13,819 bases of DNA from the NCBI GenBank assembly GCA_041672395.1, contig JBAYZS010000058.1, forward strand, positions 1-13,819, read 5' to 3'. Shown here piece by piece: positions 7,418 to 13,819 of the stretch (its first letter is position 1; each line of letters opens with the position of its first letter). The notes under the pieces are model-generated. The model saw only the letters and a list, made by a program, of their open reading frames with translations, had not been told where the DNA came from and searched no databases. The translations under genes were made by a program, and so were the position numbers. This DNA is from UBA5287 sp041672395 (GTDB lineage Bacteria; Bacteroidota; Bacteroidia; Bacteroidales; Dysgonomonadaceae).

Positions 7418-8659
7418 ATGAAAAATATATTAAAAGCATTGATTTTCTTTATCTCTTGTTCGCTGTTATTCACGGCGTGCAAAAAGAAAGAAACCCAACA
7501 AATACCCGTTGGAAAAGTAGCCAAAGGTTCTTTATTTATCGATTTGTACGAAGAAGGAGAAATCGAGGCCATTAAATCCATTAATATTATATCACCAACG
7601 ATTTCGTGGCGCTATGGGAACCTTAAAATCACAGAATTGGTAAAAGACGGACAGGAAGTGAAGGCGGGTGATACATTAATCGTTTTTGATCCGTCGGAAG
7701 TTCTGAAAGGAATTGTTGAAGCAGAGTCAAGTCTGGAAATTGCCATGGCAGAACAGGATAAAATGATAGCACAACAACAGTCCGAGCTCGAAGAACTCAG
7801 AGCCGCTTATGAAGTAACGCGTATATCGCATGAAATATCGAAAATACGCTTCGAGTCAGCTGTTTACGAGTCCGACATCAAGAAAAAGGAAATCCAGTTA
7901 AATCTTGACAAAGCATATATTGCGTTGGAAAGGTCTAAAGAGCAAATTGACAATCGCATAAAAATTCAGAAAGAAGAGATCAAGCAAAGAAATCTATCAA
8001 TACAGCAGTTTCAATCGCGGCTTGATGAAGCTCATGAAACACTTCAAAAATTGTCGGTTGTGACCCCATCATCAGGAATTGCCATTTTATCGAAAAACTG
8101 GAGCAGCAACAGTAAATTTCAGATTGGAGATCAGTGTTGGAGTGGATTCCCAATTATTCAACTTCCCGATTTATCGTCTTTGAAAGCCACTGTAAAAATA
8201 AATGAAGTTGATATAGCCAAAATCAGCAAAGGATTGAAAGTAGAAATTAAACCCGATGCCTTTTCCGACAAACTTTTCTCGGGAACCGTAAATACTATTG
8301 CCAATTTAGCTGTAAACAAAGACAATTCATCGAAAATAAAAGTATTTCCGGTTGAAATATTACTCAATGAAACTGATAAAAATTTACTTCCCGGACTTAC
8401 GGTTAGCTGCCGGATAATCATGGATAAAGTTGAAGATGTTCTTTTTATTCCACTTGACGCTCTGTTTGCTGAAGGAGAAAAAAACTTCGTTTACAAAAAG
8501 AAAGGCACAAGTTACGAAAAAACAGAAATTGAAACCGGAATAAACAACACCGATTATATAGTTGTGGTCAACGGATTGAAAGAAGGTGAAGAAATTGCGC
8601 TTGTAAATCCGTTTGCAAAAGAAATCGATGATAAGAAAACCGAAAACGCTGAGATATAA
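7418..8659 (+). CDS. Periplasmic adaptor 2 of ABC efflux pump (HlyD/MacA-like lipoprotein)
   Basis: This second adaptor of 413 residues has the same layout as its upstream neighbour but clearly different sequence. The lipoprotein signal ends in LLFTAC (Cys21). Next comes a lipoyl half with LVKDGQEVKAGDTLI (74-88), and a long Glu/Lys/Gln-rich coiled-coil hairpin runs from about 95 to 212. The second lipoyl half contains VVTPSSGIAIL (214-224). The beta-barrel ends at LLPGLTVSCRIIM (323-335) and a membrane-proximal domain runs to about 400 (FIPLDALFAEGEKNFVYKKK, then GLKEGEEIALVNP). Family knowledge places it in the periplasm, lipid-anchored, bridging pump and outer-membrane channel. Its stop codon overlaps the next start by one base (TAATG), suggesting translational coupling with adaptor 3. 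Whether it forms its own ring or mixes with the other adaptors cannot be read from the sequence. Confidence 0.9.
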   Translation: MKNILKALIFFISCSLLFTACKKKETQQIPVGKVAKGSLFIDLYEEGEIEAIKSINIISPTISWRYGNLKITELVKDGQEVKAGDTLIVFDPSEVLKGIVEAESSLEIAMAEQDKMIAQQQSELEELRAAYEVTRISHEISKIRFESAVYESDIKKKEIQLNLDKAYIALERSKEQIDNRIKIQKEEIKQRNLSIQQFQSRLDEAHETLQKLSVVTPSSGIAILSKNWSSNSKFQIGDQCWSGFPIIQLPDLSSLKATVKINEVDIAKISKGLKVEIKPDAFSDKLFSGTVNTIANLAVNKDNSSKIKVFPVEILLNETDKNLLPGLTVSCRIIMDKVEDVLFIPLDALFAEGEKNFVYKKKGTSYEKTEIETGINNTDYIVVVNGLKEGEEIALVNPFAKEIDDKKTENAEI

Positions 8660-9660
8660 TGAGAAAATTGCAATTATATAACCTTTTTCTTTTGCTTCTG
8701 ACTATACCTATTCTTTTTTCGTGCAAAAAAAGTTTAGGATCGGATGGCGAAAGAAGAACCTCTGACGGAACTGTCATTGTGGAAACCGGAGAATTGGCGG
8801 CAGTAAATTCACGTTCGGTTGTTGTTTATCGTTACGGAAGGCAATGGTATCAGATGAAAATAGTGGGATTATTAAACCACGGTGAAATTGTGAAGGAAGG
8901 TGATTCTATAGCGCAGCTTGATCCGACCGAAATCAATAAGTATATTTTGGATAACGAAAGCAATTTAGAAACACAGTTGGCTGTTCTTGAAAAGCTTTAT
9001 GTGGTACAAGAAAACATAAAACAAGAAAATGAATCGAGAATAAGGAGCGAACTCGCATCATTCGATTTGAAAAAAATTGAGTTGGAAGCTTCCCGGTTTG
9101 AATCGGAACGATTACGAAAAATTAAAGAACTAGAGTACGATCAAGCAGTGATTACTCTCGAAAAAGAAAAAAAGATCTACGAGCTCAATAAAATTATTAA
9201 TGCCAGTGATTTAAAAATTCAGGAAATCAGAGTTGAACAAATCAAAAAGGAAATAGAAAACGCAAAAAGCTTTATTCCTTTGCTTACATTACGATCGCCT
9301 GTATCGGGAGTATTTCAGATTGCAACAAACTGGCAAAGTTCTAACCGAAATATTTATAAAATTGGCGACAACATTTATGCCGGCAATCCTCTTGCCATAG
9401 TTCCCGAACTGGAATTTATGAAGGTGAACACGCAGGTGAATGAAACCGATTTTTTAAAAGTTTCTCTCAACCAAAAAGTTGCCGTGAGATTAGATGCCAT
9501 GCCTAAAGTTGTTTTCGACGGAGAGATTGTATATATTGGCAAACTTAGTCGGTTGAAAGACCAAAAATCGCGTCAGAAAGTATTAGATGTGGAAGTTCGG
9601 ATCTTAAAACCTGACGAGCGATTAAAGCCCGGTATGACAGTCAGTTGTGAATTTTTATGA
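8659..9660 (+). CDS. Periplasmic adaptor 3, short form without membrane-proximal domain
   Basis: This is a third HlyD-type adaptor of 333 residues. It has a lipoprotein signal with lipobox LFSC (Cys22), a lipoyl half with LLNHGEIVKEGDSIAQLDP (71-89), a charged helical hairpin (about 92-207), the second lipoyl half LTLRSPVSGVFQI (209-221) and a beta-barrel (about 250-333). It ends at KPGMTVSCEFL, the point where adaptors 1 and 2 (DPGFTANC and LPGLTVSC) continue for another 80 or so residues. The membrane-proximal domain is therefore absent. The stop is clean and the permease starts 12 bases later, so this looks like a designed short form rather than a recent frameshift. The start overlaps the stop of adaptor 2 by one base. 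It probably works in the same pump; the role of the short form is unknown. Confidence 0.88.
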   Translation: MRKLQLYNLFLLLLTIPILFSCKKSLGSDGERRTSDGTVIVETGELAAVNSRSVVVYRYGRQWYQMKIVGLLNHGEIVKEGDSIAQLDPTEINKYILDNESNLETQLAVLEKLYVVQENIKQENESRIRSELASFDLKKIELEASRFESERLRKIKELEYDQAVITLEKEKKIYELNKIINASDLKIQEIRVEQIKKEIENAKSFIPLLTLRSPVSGVFQIATNWQSSNRNIYKIGDNIYAGNPLAIVPELEFMKVNTQVNETDFLKVSLNQKVAVRLDAMPKVVFDGEIVYIGKLSRLKDQKSRQKVLDVEVRILKPDERLKPGMTVSCEFL

Positions 9661-9672
9661 AAAGTATAAGAT

Positions 9673-10911
9673 ATGCAATATAATGAAAATTTTTATTTAG
9701 CGATTCAAGGGTTAGCCGACCATAAATTCCGTTCTTTTCTGACCATGTTGGGAATTATTTTCGGTGTGGCGTCCGTTATCACTATGTTATCGATTGGAGA
9801 AGGAGCCAAACGCGAGGCTATTGCCAAATATCAGGATTTGGGTGTCAACAACATTATCATCCGCGAAAAAACACTTTCCGATGAAGAACTGGAAGAAGTG
9901 AGGGCCAAATTTTCTCAAGGACTTTCTTTTGATGACGCCAACGTGATTAAAGAAATAGTACCCGGCGTAGAAAGAATTGCTTCGCAAGCCGAAAAAAACA
10001 CAGACGTGAGATACAACGATAAATCGGTAAAATCAACCATCATCGGCATCACTCCCGATTTTCAGGCAATGATGAACTACAAATTGCAGAACGGTTATTT
10101 CATCAACTACAAGCATTACAACGAACGTCTTAAAGTATGTGTGCTGGGTGCAGGAGTGGCAGCTAATTTTTTTAAAGGTGAAGACCCCATAGGAAAACTA
10201 GTTAAAATTGATGATCAGTGGTTGGAAGTTATCGGTGTATTGGAATCCAAAAGTCTTTTTACTGAAACCGTGGGTGAATTGGCTGCCAGAGACTTGAATA
10301 CGGATGTCTTTGTTCCACTTTCATTATTTCAGAACCGTTTCACACGGGATAATATACTTGCAAGCGAGATTCAACAAATAACCGTTCAAATAAATAATTC
10401 GGACAAACTGGTAGAAGCCTCCAAAATCATTAACGAAATTTTGCGCCGGCATCACTTCAATAACGACGATTACAGCATTGTTATCCCTTACGAATTGCTT
10501 AAGCAAGAAGAGAAAGAACGCCAAATCTACAACTTCCTTTTAGGGGCTATCGCAGCAATATCGTTATTGGTAGGCGGTATTGGAATTATGAATATAATGC
10601 TGGCAAACGTGATGGAACGTACGCGCGAAATTGGAATCCGAAGAGCTGTGGGTGCCCGTAAAATAGATATTATGAGCCAGTTTGTTATTGAATCAGTAGC
10701 GATTAGTATCATTGGCGGAATTATTGGTGTTTTAATCGGTATTATTCTTTCACTGATTGTATCGTTATTTACCGATATAAATACTTTCATAAAGCCATAC
10801 TCCGTTTTCATTGCATTTTCATTTTCGGTAATTGTAGGAGTAAGTTTCGGATATTTACCCGCTAAGAATGCTGCAAATTTAAAACCTGTCGATTCCATTC
10901 GCTACGAATAA
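9673..10911 (+). CDS. MacB-type ABC transporter permease (FtsX family)
   Basis: This is the inner-membrane subunit of a type VII (MacB-like, mechanotransmission) ABC transporter. The helix near residues 22-44 (FLTMLGIIFGVASVITMLSI, followed by GEGAKREA) is typical of the family. A large MacB-type periplasmic domain fills about 45-284. Three further helices lie near 285-313, 336-366 and 376-397. The family signature GGIGIMNIMLANVMERTREI continuing into GIRRAVGARK (301-329) is well conserved. In E. coli MacB the ATPase is fused to the N-terminus of the permease; here the 412-residue permease is separate and its ATPase gene follows after 15 bases. Known relatives couple ATP hydrolysis in the cytoplasm to periplasmic movements that push substrates through the adaptor and TolC channel. 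The start ATG gives the normal short cytoplasmic N-terminus. The substrate cannot be deduced. Confidence 0.92.
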   Translation: MQYNENFYLAIQGLADHKFRSFLTMLGIIFGVASVITMLSIGEGAKREAIAKYQDLGVNNIIIREKTLSDEELEEVRAKFSQGLSFDDANVIKEIVPGVERIASQAEKNTDVRYNDKSVKSTIIGITPDFQAMMNYKLQNGYFINYKHYNERLKVCVLGAGVAANFFKGEDPIGKLVKIDDQWLEVIGVLESKSLFTETVGELAARDLNTDVFVPLSLFQNRFTRDNILASEIQQITVQINNSDKLVEASKIINEILRRHHFNNDDYSIVIPYELLKQEEKERQIYNFLLGAIAAISLLVGGIGIMNIMLANVMERTREIGIRRAVGARKIDIMSQFVIESVAISIIGGIIGVLIGIILSLIVSLFTDINTFIKPYSVFIAFSFSVIVGVSFGYLPAKNAANLKPVDSIRYE

Positions 10912-10926
10912 AAAAAAAGTCAAAAA

Positions 10927-11619
10927 ATGCTGATCAAAATAAAAGACTTAAAAAAGAATTACTCTTTGGGAGATGCCGAAATACCTGTTATTCACGGTAT
11001 AAATCTCAACATCGATAAAAACGAATACGTTGCCATAATGGGGCCGTCTGGGTCGGGCAAATCCACCCTGATGAATATTCTGGGTTGTTTGGATACTGCT
11101 TCGAGCGGACATTATTACTTTAATAGTGTTGATGTCAGCACGTTGGATGATGATTCCCTATCGATTATGCGAAACAAGGAGATTGGATTCATTTTTCAGA
11201 ATTTCAATCTGTTACCCCGATTAAATGCCATTCAAAACGTGGAACTTCCACTTGTTTATACCGGCACTCCGGGTGCGGAGCGCAGAGAAAGAGCGTTGAA
11301 AGCGCTGGATAGGGTAGGTCTATCAGAGCGTTTAAATCACAAGCCTTCAGAACTTAGCGGTGGACAAAAACAACGTGTTGCTGTTGCCCGAGCATTAATT
11401 ACCAATCCCGGAATTTTGCTAGCCGATGAGCCAACCGGTGCACTAGATTCAAAAACCGGTGTCGAAATCATGCGATTATTCGAAGAATTACACGCGGAAG
11501 GAAATACCATTATTTTAATTACTCATGAACAGGAAATCGCGAATTACGCTCATCGGAACATCTACCTGAAAGATGGTATGATTCATTCCGATAAACTAAA
11601 TCCTCAAAGAAATTCTTAA
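10927..11619 (+). CDS. ABC transporter ATP-binding protein (MacB/LolD type)
   Basis: This cytoplasmic ATPase powers the adjoining permease. All catalytic elements are present in 230 residues: Walker A GPSGSGKST (39-47), Q-loop glutamine in GFIFQNFNLLP (Q91), signature LSGGQKQR (143-150), Walker B ILLADEPTGALD (163-174) with the catalytic glutamate, and the switch histidine in ITHEQE (H200). The Walker B plus D-loop form (ADEPTGALDS) and the NLLPRLNAIQNVELPL stretch are characteristic of the LolD/MacB/FtsE group, which pairs with FtsX-fold permeases. The length is normal for a stand-alone ATPase of this group. It follows the permease by 15 bases and precedes the outer-membrane channel by 36, so it belongs to the same transcript. 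Confidence 0.95.
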   Translation: MLIKIKDLKKNYSLGDAEIPVIHGINLNIDKNEYVAIMGPSGSGKSTLMNILGCLDTASSGHYYFNSVDVSTLDDDSLSIMRNKEIGFIFQNFNLLPRLNAIQNVELPLVYTGTPGAERRERALKALDRVGLSERLNHKPSELSGGQKQRVAVARALITNPGILLADEPTGALDSKTGVEIMRLFEELHAEGNTIILITHEQEIANYAHRNIYLKDGMIHSDKLNPQRNS

Positions 11620-11655
11620 TAACGCACCAAATACACCACAAAATAACAAAATCGT

Positions 11656-13140
11656 ATGAGAAAACTTCTTTTAGCCATTTCATTTGTATTCATATATTGC
11701 TTATTGCTGCAAAGCCAATCAGCTTATACACTTACGCTGGAAGAGAGCATAGAGATCGCCAAGAACAAGAGTTATAGCATGCTGCGATTGAGTGAAGACC
11801 TCAAAATTGCCGAATTCAATCTGAAATCGGCTACAAGCAGATTAAAAACTCACATCGATATGACCATAGGGGCACCCCAATATAACGAAACCATTGAAAG
11901 CTGGAACGATACTACCGGAATTACATACTATTATCCGGTAAAAGATTTGGGATACTCGGGAGAACTGACTATCAACCAACCACTACCTACAGATGGTAAT
12001 TTATTTATCAGCAATATGTTATCGAGCAGTGATAACCTGAAAAGCAATTTTCGTTCGTCACGTTTGCGTTCGCGAATCGGTTTTAATCAGCCGCTCCACT
12101 CATTTTATGCATACAACAGCATTAAATCGAACCTGAAAAGGGCCGAATTGGATTTTGAGCGTTCCAATAAGCAATTTAAAAGAGAAGAGCTAAATCTTAT
12201 TTACCAGGTAAGTAGTTCATATTATAACTTGCTGTCACTTCAAAAAAGTACCGAAATCGCCTCTCTAGATCTGGAGCGGCAAATGGATGCGTATGAGATT
12301 TCGAAAAACAAATACGCTGCCGGGCTTATTCGCGAAGTGGATGCGCTACAAATGGAAGTGGATTTGGCTGAAGCACAAAACAACTATGATATTGCCGTTT
12401 TAAATGAAGTGTCGGCTAAAAATGCGTTCATTGAATTGCTGGGATTGAGTTTGGATGACAGTATAATTTTAAGTGACGAGATGGATTATAAAGTCGTTAT
12501 AATCGACCCGATACAAGCTGTAGATTTAGCACTCAAAAACCGTCTGGAAGTGCGGGAGCAAGAAATTCAGATTGAATTACAAAAACTGAGCATAAAACAA
12601 CAAAGAGCAAACGGAATGATAAGAGGAAACGTGGACGCCTACTTTGAAAGAGCGGGAATGGATCATCAGGCTAACATTAGTTTTATGCAGTCAATCAAAA
12701 ATTCATATAACAACCTTGCCGATAGGAATTCTAGCTATGGAATCGGTTTAACCGTTACCATTCCCATTTTGGATTGGGGCGAAAATAGAGCCTTAGTGAG
12801 AGCAGCAGAATCAAGACTAAAACAGTATAATTACCGCAAAGAGGAAGTTGAGCGGGAAATAGAAACCGAAGTTAAAAACCTTATAGCAAGTATAAACAGT
12901 AATTTAAAAAGGCTGCAAGTCTTAGAGAAAAACGTATTGGTCGCCGAGAAAAGTTTCGAAATAACTCGCCAGCGTTTTTCAGACGGAGATATCGACAGCC
13001 AAAGTCTGGCTTTAGAAAGAAATCGTTTGAACAATGCGTACACATCTCACCTAAGAGCCTATATTAATTATCAATTATCCCTCGCTGATTTAATGAGAAA
13101 GACGTTTTATGATTTTCAGAATCAACGAGAGATAAAGTAG
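11656..13140 (+). CDS. TolC-family outer-membrane efflux protein
   Basis: This 494-residue protein has a signal peptide (MRKLLLAISFVFIYCLLLQS, then QSA) with probable signal peptidase I cleavage after Ala23. There is no lipobox at the end of the hydrophobic core, unlike many OprM-type members. The mature protein begins LTLEESIEIAKNKSYSML and shows two outer-membrane-efflux-protein repeats (about 26-240 and 285-485). Each has long helices rich in Gln, Glu, Lys and Asn, such as DALQMEVDLAEAQNNYD near 228-244 and ESRLKQYNYRKEEVEREIE further on. Known members form trimeric beta-barrels in the outer membrane extended by a periplasmic helical tunnel, docking with adaptors. As the last gene of the operon it completes a tripartite pump. 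No hairpin follows directly; the first one downstream is near 13332-13366. Confidence 0.93.
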   Translation: MRKLLLAISFVFIYCLLLQSQSAYTLTLEESIEIAKNKSYSMLRLSEDLKIAEFNLKSATSRLKTHIDMTIGAPQYNETIESWNDTTGITYYYPVKDLGYSGELTINQPLPTDGNLFISNMLSSSDNLKSNFRSSRLRSRIGFNQPLHSFYAYNSIKSNLKRAELDFERSNKQFKREELNLIYQVSSSYYNLLSLQKSTEIASLDLERQMDAYEISKNKYAAGLIREVDALQMEVDLAEAQNNYDIAVLNEVSAKNAFIELLGLSLDDSIILSDEMDYKVVIIDPIQAVDLALKNRLEVREQEIQIELQKLSIKQQRANGMIRGNVDAYFERAGMDHQANISFMQSIKNSYNNLADRNSSYGIGLTVTIPILDWGENRALVRAAESRLKQYNYRKEEVEREIETEVKNLIASINSNLKRLQVLEKNVLVAEKSFEITRQRFSDGDIDSQSLALERNRLNNAYTSHLRAYINYQLSLADLMRKTFYDFQNQREIK

Positions 13141-13211
13141 ATATAGCGTCACTTAATCTCTTATATTCGTTGCTCTTTCTTTAAAATTATTTATTATTTT
13201 TTTTCATGGGC

Positions 13212-13310
13212 TTACATACTGAGCATTAAGTCACGCATGCTGTCACGAGCGGTAAGCAGACCGAAAATCATGCAGAGCATCTGGTTCCAACATGTAAATG
13301 TTTTTAGCAT
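13212..13310 (-). pseudogene. Remnant of an IS4-family (DUF4372-type) transposase
   Basis: The minus strand encodes 32 codons beginning MLKTFTCWNQMLCMIFG and continuing LLTARDSMRDLMLSM before a TAA stop. This closely resembles the N-terminal part of IS4-family transposases of Bacteroidota carrying a DUF4372 domain, in which 'TFTCWNQ.LCM.FGQLT.R.S.RDL' is a recognisable block. Directly after the stop the frame continues A-H-E-K-K, and 'AH' is also the expected next residue pair, so a nonsense mutation truncated the frame and the rest of the transposase is missing. The upstream part of the family (about 20-30 residues) is also missing, and no terminal inverted repeats are visible. It is a dead fragment left between the efflux operon and the integrase. 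The family is identified from memory of the motif. Confidence 0.65.
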
Positions 13311-13331
13311 TGTTTTACCTAAGGGTAAACA

Positions 13332-13366
13332 AAAAACGTTGTAATCTTTTTAATTACAACGTTTTT
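13332..13366. terminator. Strong hairpin terminator, 14-bp perfect stem
   Basis: AAAAACGTTGTAAT (13332-13345) and ATTACAACGTTTTT (13353-13366) pair perfectly over 14 bp with a 7-base loop. Read on the minus strand the stem is followed by a run of six T, then GTTT, which is the better terminator direction. It can also end read-through from the efflux operon on the plus strand. Confidence 0.8.
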
Positions 13367-13375
13367 AGACTTCTT

Positions 13376-13429
13376 TCAAGTGGTGCCACCAGTACCACAA
13401 CCATAGAACAAGAGGGAAAAATAAAACAT
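13376..13429 (-). CDS. Possible 17-residue peptide gene or leader peptide
   Basis: The minus strand has an ATG at 13429 followed by 17 codons, MFYFSLLFYGCGTGGTT, and a TGA at 13378-13376. The start lies about 15 bases after the transcription start predicted from an exact -7 box (13458-13451). The perfect terminator hairpin begins 9 bases after the stop. The arrangement promoter, tiny ORF, terminator makes a transcript of roughly 110 bases. The peptide has a hydrophobic aromatic first half and a Gly/Thr-rich end with three Thr in the last five residues. This could suggest a translated leader of an attenuator, but no amino-acid biosynthesis gene follows in that direction. Another frame reads a Trp-rich WLWYWWHHLKEV ending at a stop at 13372, but it lacks an ATG. 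The transcript could equally be a small RNA. Speculative. Confidence 0.3.
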   Translation of the reverse strand: MFYFSLLFYGCGTGGTT

Positions 13430-13450
13430 TTAAAAACAATATAACTGGCA

Positions 13451-13458
13451 CAAATATA
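13451..13458 (-). promoter_or_regulatory. -7 promoter box of a short minus-strand transcript
   Basis: The minus strand reads TATATTTG, an exact TAnnTTTG match, 21 bases before the ATG of the 17-codon ORF. No convincing -33 TTTG is seen about 20 bases further upstream. Confidence 0.45.
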
Positions 13459-13468
13459 ATGTATTAAG

Positions 13469-13499
13469 TTGTATAATGAATTAATCTAATATAAATTTG
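13469..13499 (+). promoter_or_regulatory. Promoter of the integrase gene
   Basis: TTG (13469-13471) and TAAATTTG (13492-13499, exact TAnnTTTG) are separated by 20 bases, the expected Bacteroidota arrangement. Transcription would start near 13506, leaving a leader of about 57 bases before the integrase ATG. Confidence 0.55.
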
Positions 13500-13520
13500 T
13501 TCGCTTATGTTTTGTTTAGT

Positions 13521-13537
13521 TGTACAAATTTTGTACA
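13521..13537. promoter_or_regulatory. 17-bp palindrome in the integrase leader, candidate operator
   Basis: TGTACAAA-T-TTTGTACA is a perfect inverted repeat with 8-base arms around one central base. It lies just downstream of the predicted integrase transcription start, where a dimeric repressor could block transcription. The site is clear in the sequence; the protein that would bind it is unknown. Confidence 0.5.
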
Positions 13538-13562
13538 TTTACAGTACTAAAGAACTAAAGAC

Positions 13563-13819
13563 ATGGCAAACGTAAATTTTGAATATCGCTCAAAAAAAAC
13601 ACCTGCAAATTTAAATTTGAGATTCACTCACAAAGTTAAAGATGAGTTTATTTCAATAAGGGCTCAAATTGATGACCCAAAGAGTAAATGCAATATTGAA
13701 AAATCATTCTGGCAGGATTGTAAAGCAGGCAGGAATTTCAGAGATGCTGATAAGGCAAACAGAAAAACCGAACTGGAAACCGAGTTAAAGAGCCTCGAAA
13801 AACACGTTTTAAGCGCTTA
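13563..13819 (+). CDS. Tyrosine-type site-specific integrase, N-terminal part only
   Basis: This gene runs off the right edge after 85 codons. The start MANVNFEYRSKKTPANLNLR followed by a beta-rich stretch (RFTHKVKDEFISI) is typical of the arm-type DNA-binding domain of Bacteroidota tyrosine recombinases. The block EKSFWQDCKAGRNFRDADK and the following KTELETELKSLEKHVLSA correspond to the 'W....K...D......T.L...L..IE..I..A' segment that leads into the SAM-like core-binding domain. The catalytic domain with the R..H..R..Y residues lies outside the window, so activity cannot be judged. ATG 13563 is the first start after the predicted promoter. Such enzymes integrate and excise phages, conjugative transposons and genomic islands, so the mobile element probably extends to the right. 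The family call rests on motif recall. Confidence 0.75.
   Translation, partial: MANVNFEYRSKKTPANLNLRFTHKVKDEFISIRAQIDDPKSKCNIEKSFWQDCKAGRNFRDADKANRKTELETELKSLEKHVLSA

Larger units (their letters stand above)
13141..13562. other. Intergenic stretch between the efflux operon and the integrase
   Basis: These 422 bases hold a transposase remnant (13212-13310, minus), a hairpin terminator (13332-13366), a possible miniature gene on the minus strand (13376-13458 with its promoter), a plus-strand promoter (13469-13499) and a palindrome (13521-13537). The first 60 bases after the operon show only AT-rich sequence with a T run (13193-13204) that may help end transcription. Confidence 0.6.

Noticed and set aside
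10527..10898. A 123-residue minus-strand open frame inside the permease gene
   Set aside because: It is complementary to conserved membrane helices of the permease. Hydrophobic genes often give long antisense frames by codon bias.
13372..13468. Trp-rich minus-strand frame ending WLWYWWHHLKEV, considered as a trp-type leader peptide
   Set aside because: It has no ATG start, only GTG or TTG, and no trp genes follow. The overlapping ATG-started frame fits the promoter better, so it was not called as a gene.
1..13819. CRISPR array, rRNA or riboswitch
   Set aside because: No regularly spaced repeats, rRNA segments or recognisable riboswitch cores were seen on either strand.

Overview
This window looks like a chromosomal segment of a Bacteroidota species, most likely a member of the Bacteroidales. 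The evidence is the low GC content, the absence of clear Shine-Dalgarno sequences, several exact copies of the Bacteroidota -7 promoter box (TAnnTTTG), a single-domain GDP-mannose pyrophosphorylase of about 360 residues, a membrane-anchored AraC-type regulator, and an IS4-type transposase remnant and tyrosine integrase of types common in this phylum. I cannot name the genus.

Left part (1-4486): the window opens inside a TPR protein gene, followed by three short 'cggac' repeats, a hairpin terminator and a tRNA-Leu(CAA) on the minus strand. Next come manC (GDP-mannose synthesis) with a strong bidirectional terminator, a secreted TapB-like protein on the minus strand, and a minus-strand regulator made of about seven membrane helices fused to an AraC DNA-binding domain. 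A 348-base intergenic region carries -7 boxes in both directions and a 10-base direct repeat with an 11-base period.

Middle part (4487-13140): a lipoprotein calcineurin-like phosphoesterase with its own terminator precedes a six-gene plus-strand operon. That operon encodes a complete tripartite ABC efflux system of the MacAB-TolC kind: three different lipoprotein periplasmic adaptors, a MacB-type permease, a separate LolD/MacB-type ATPase and a TolC-like outer-membrane channel. The adaptors would bridge the inner-membrane ABC pump and the outer-membrane channel. Three adaptors for one pump, the last one lacking the C-terminal membrane-proximal domain, is the most unusual feature of the protein-coding part.

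Right part (13141-13819): this is accessory-looking DNA. It holds a 32-codon remnant of an IS4-family transposase on the minus strand, a perfect 14-bp terminator hairpin, a possible miniature minus-strand gene (exact -7 box, 17-codon ORF, terminator), and the start of a tyrosine integrase gene preceded by its own promoter and a 17-bp palindrome. The right edge therefore probably enters an integrated mobile element. The 'cggac' repeats beside the tRNA on the left may mark another element boundary, but that is inference.
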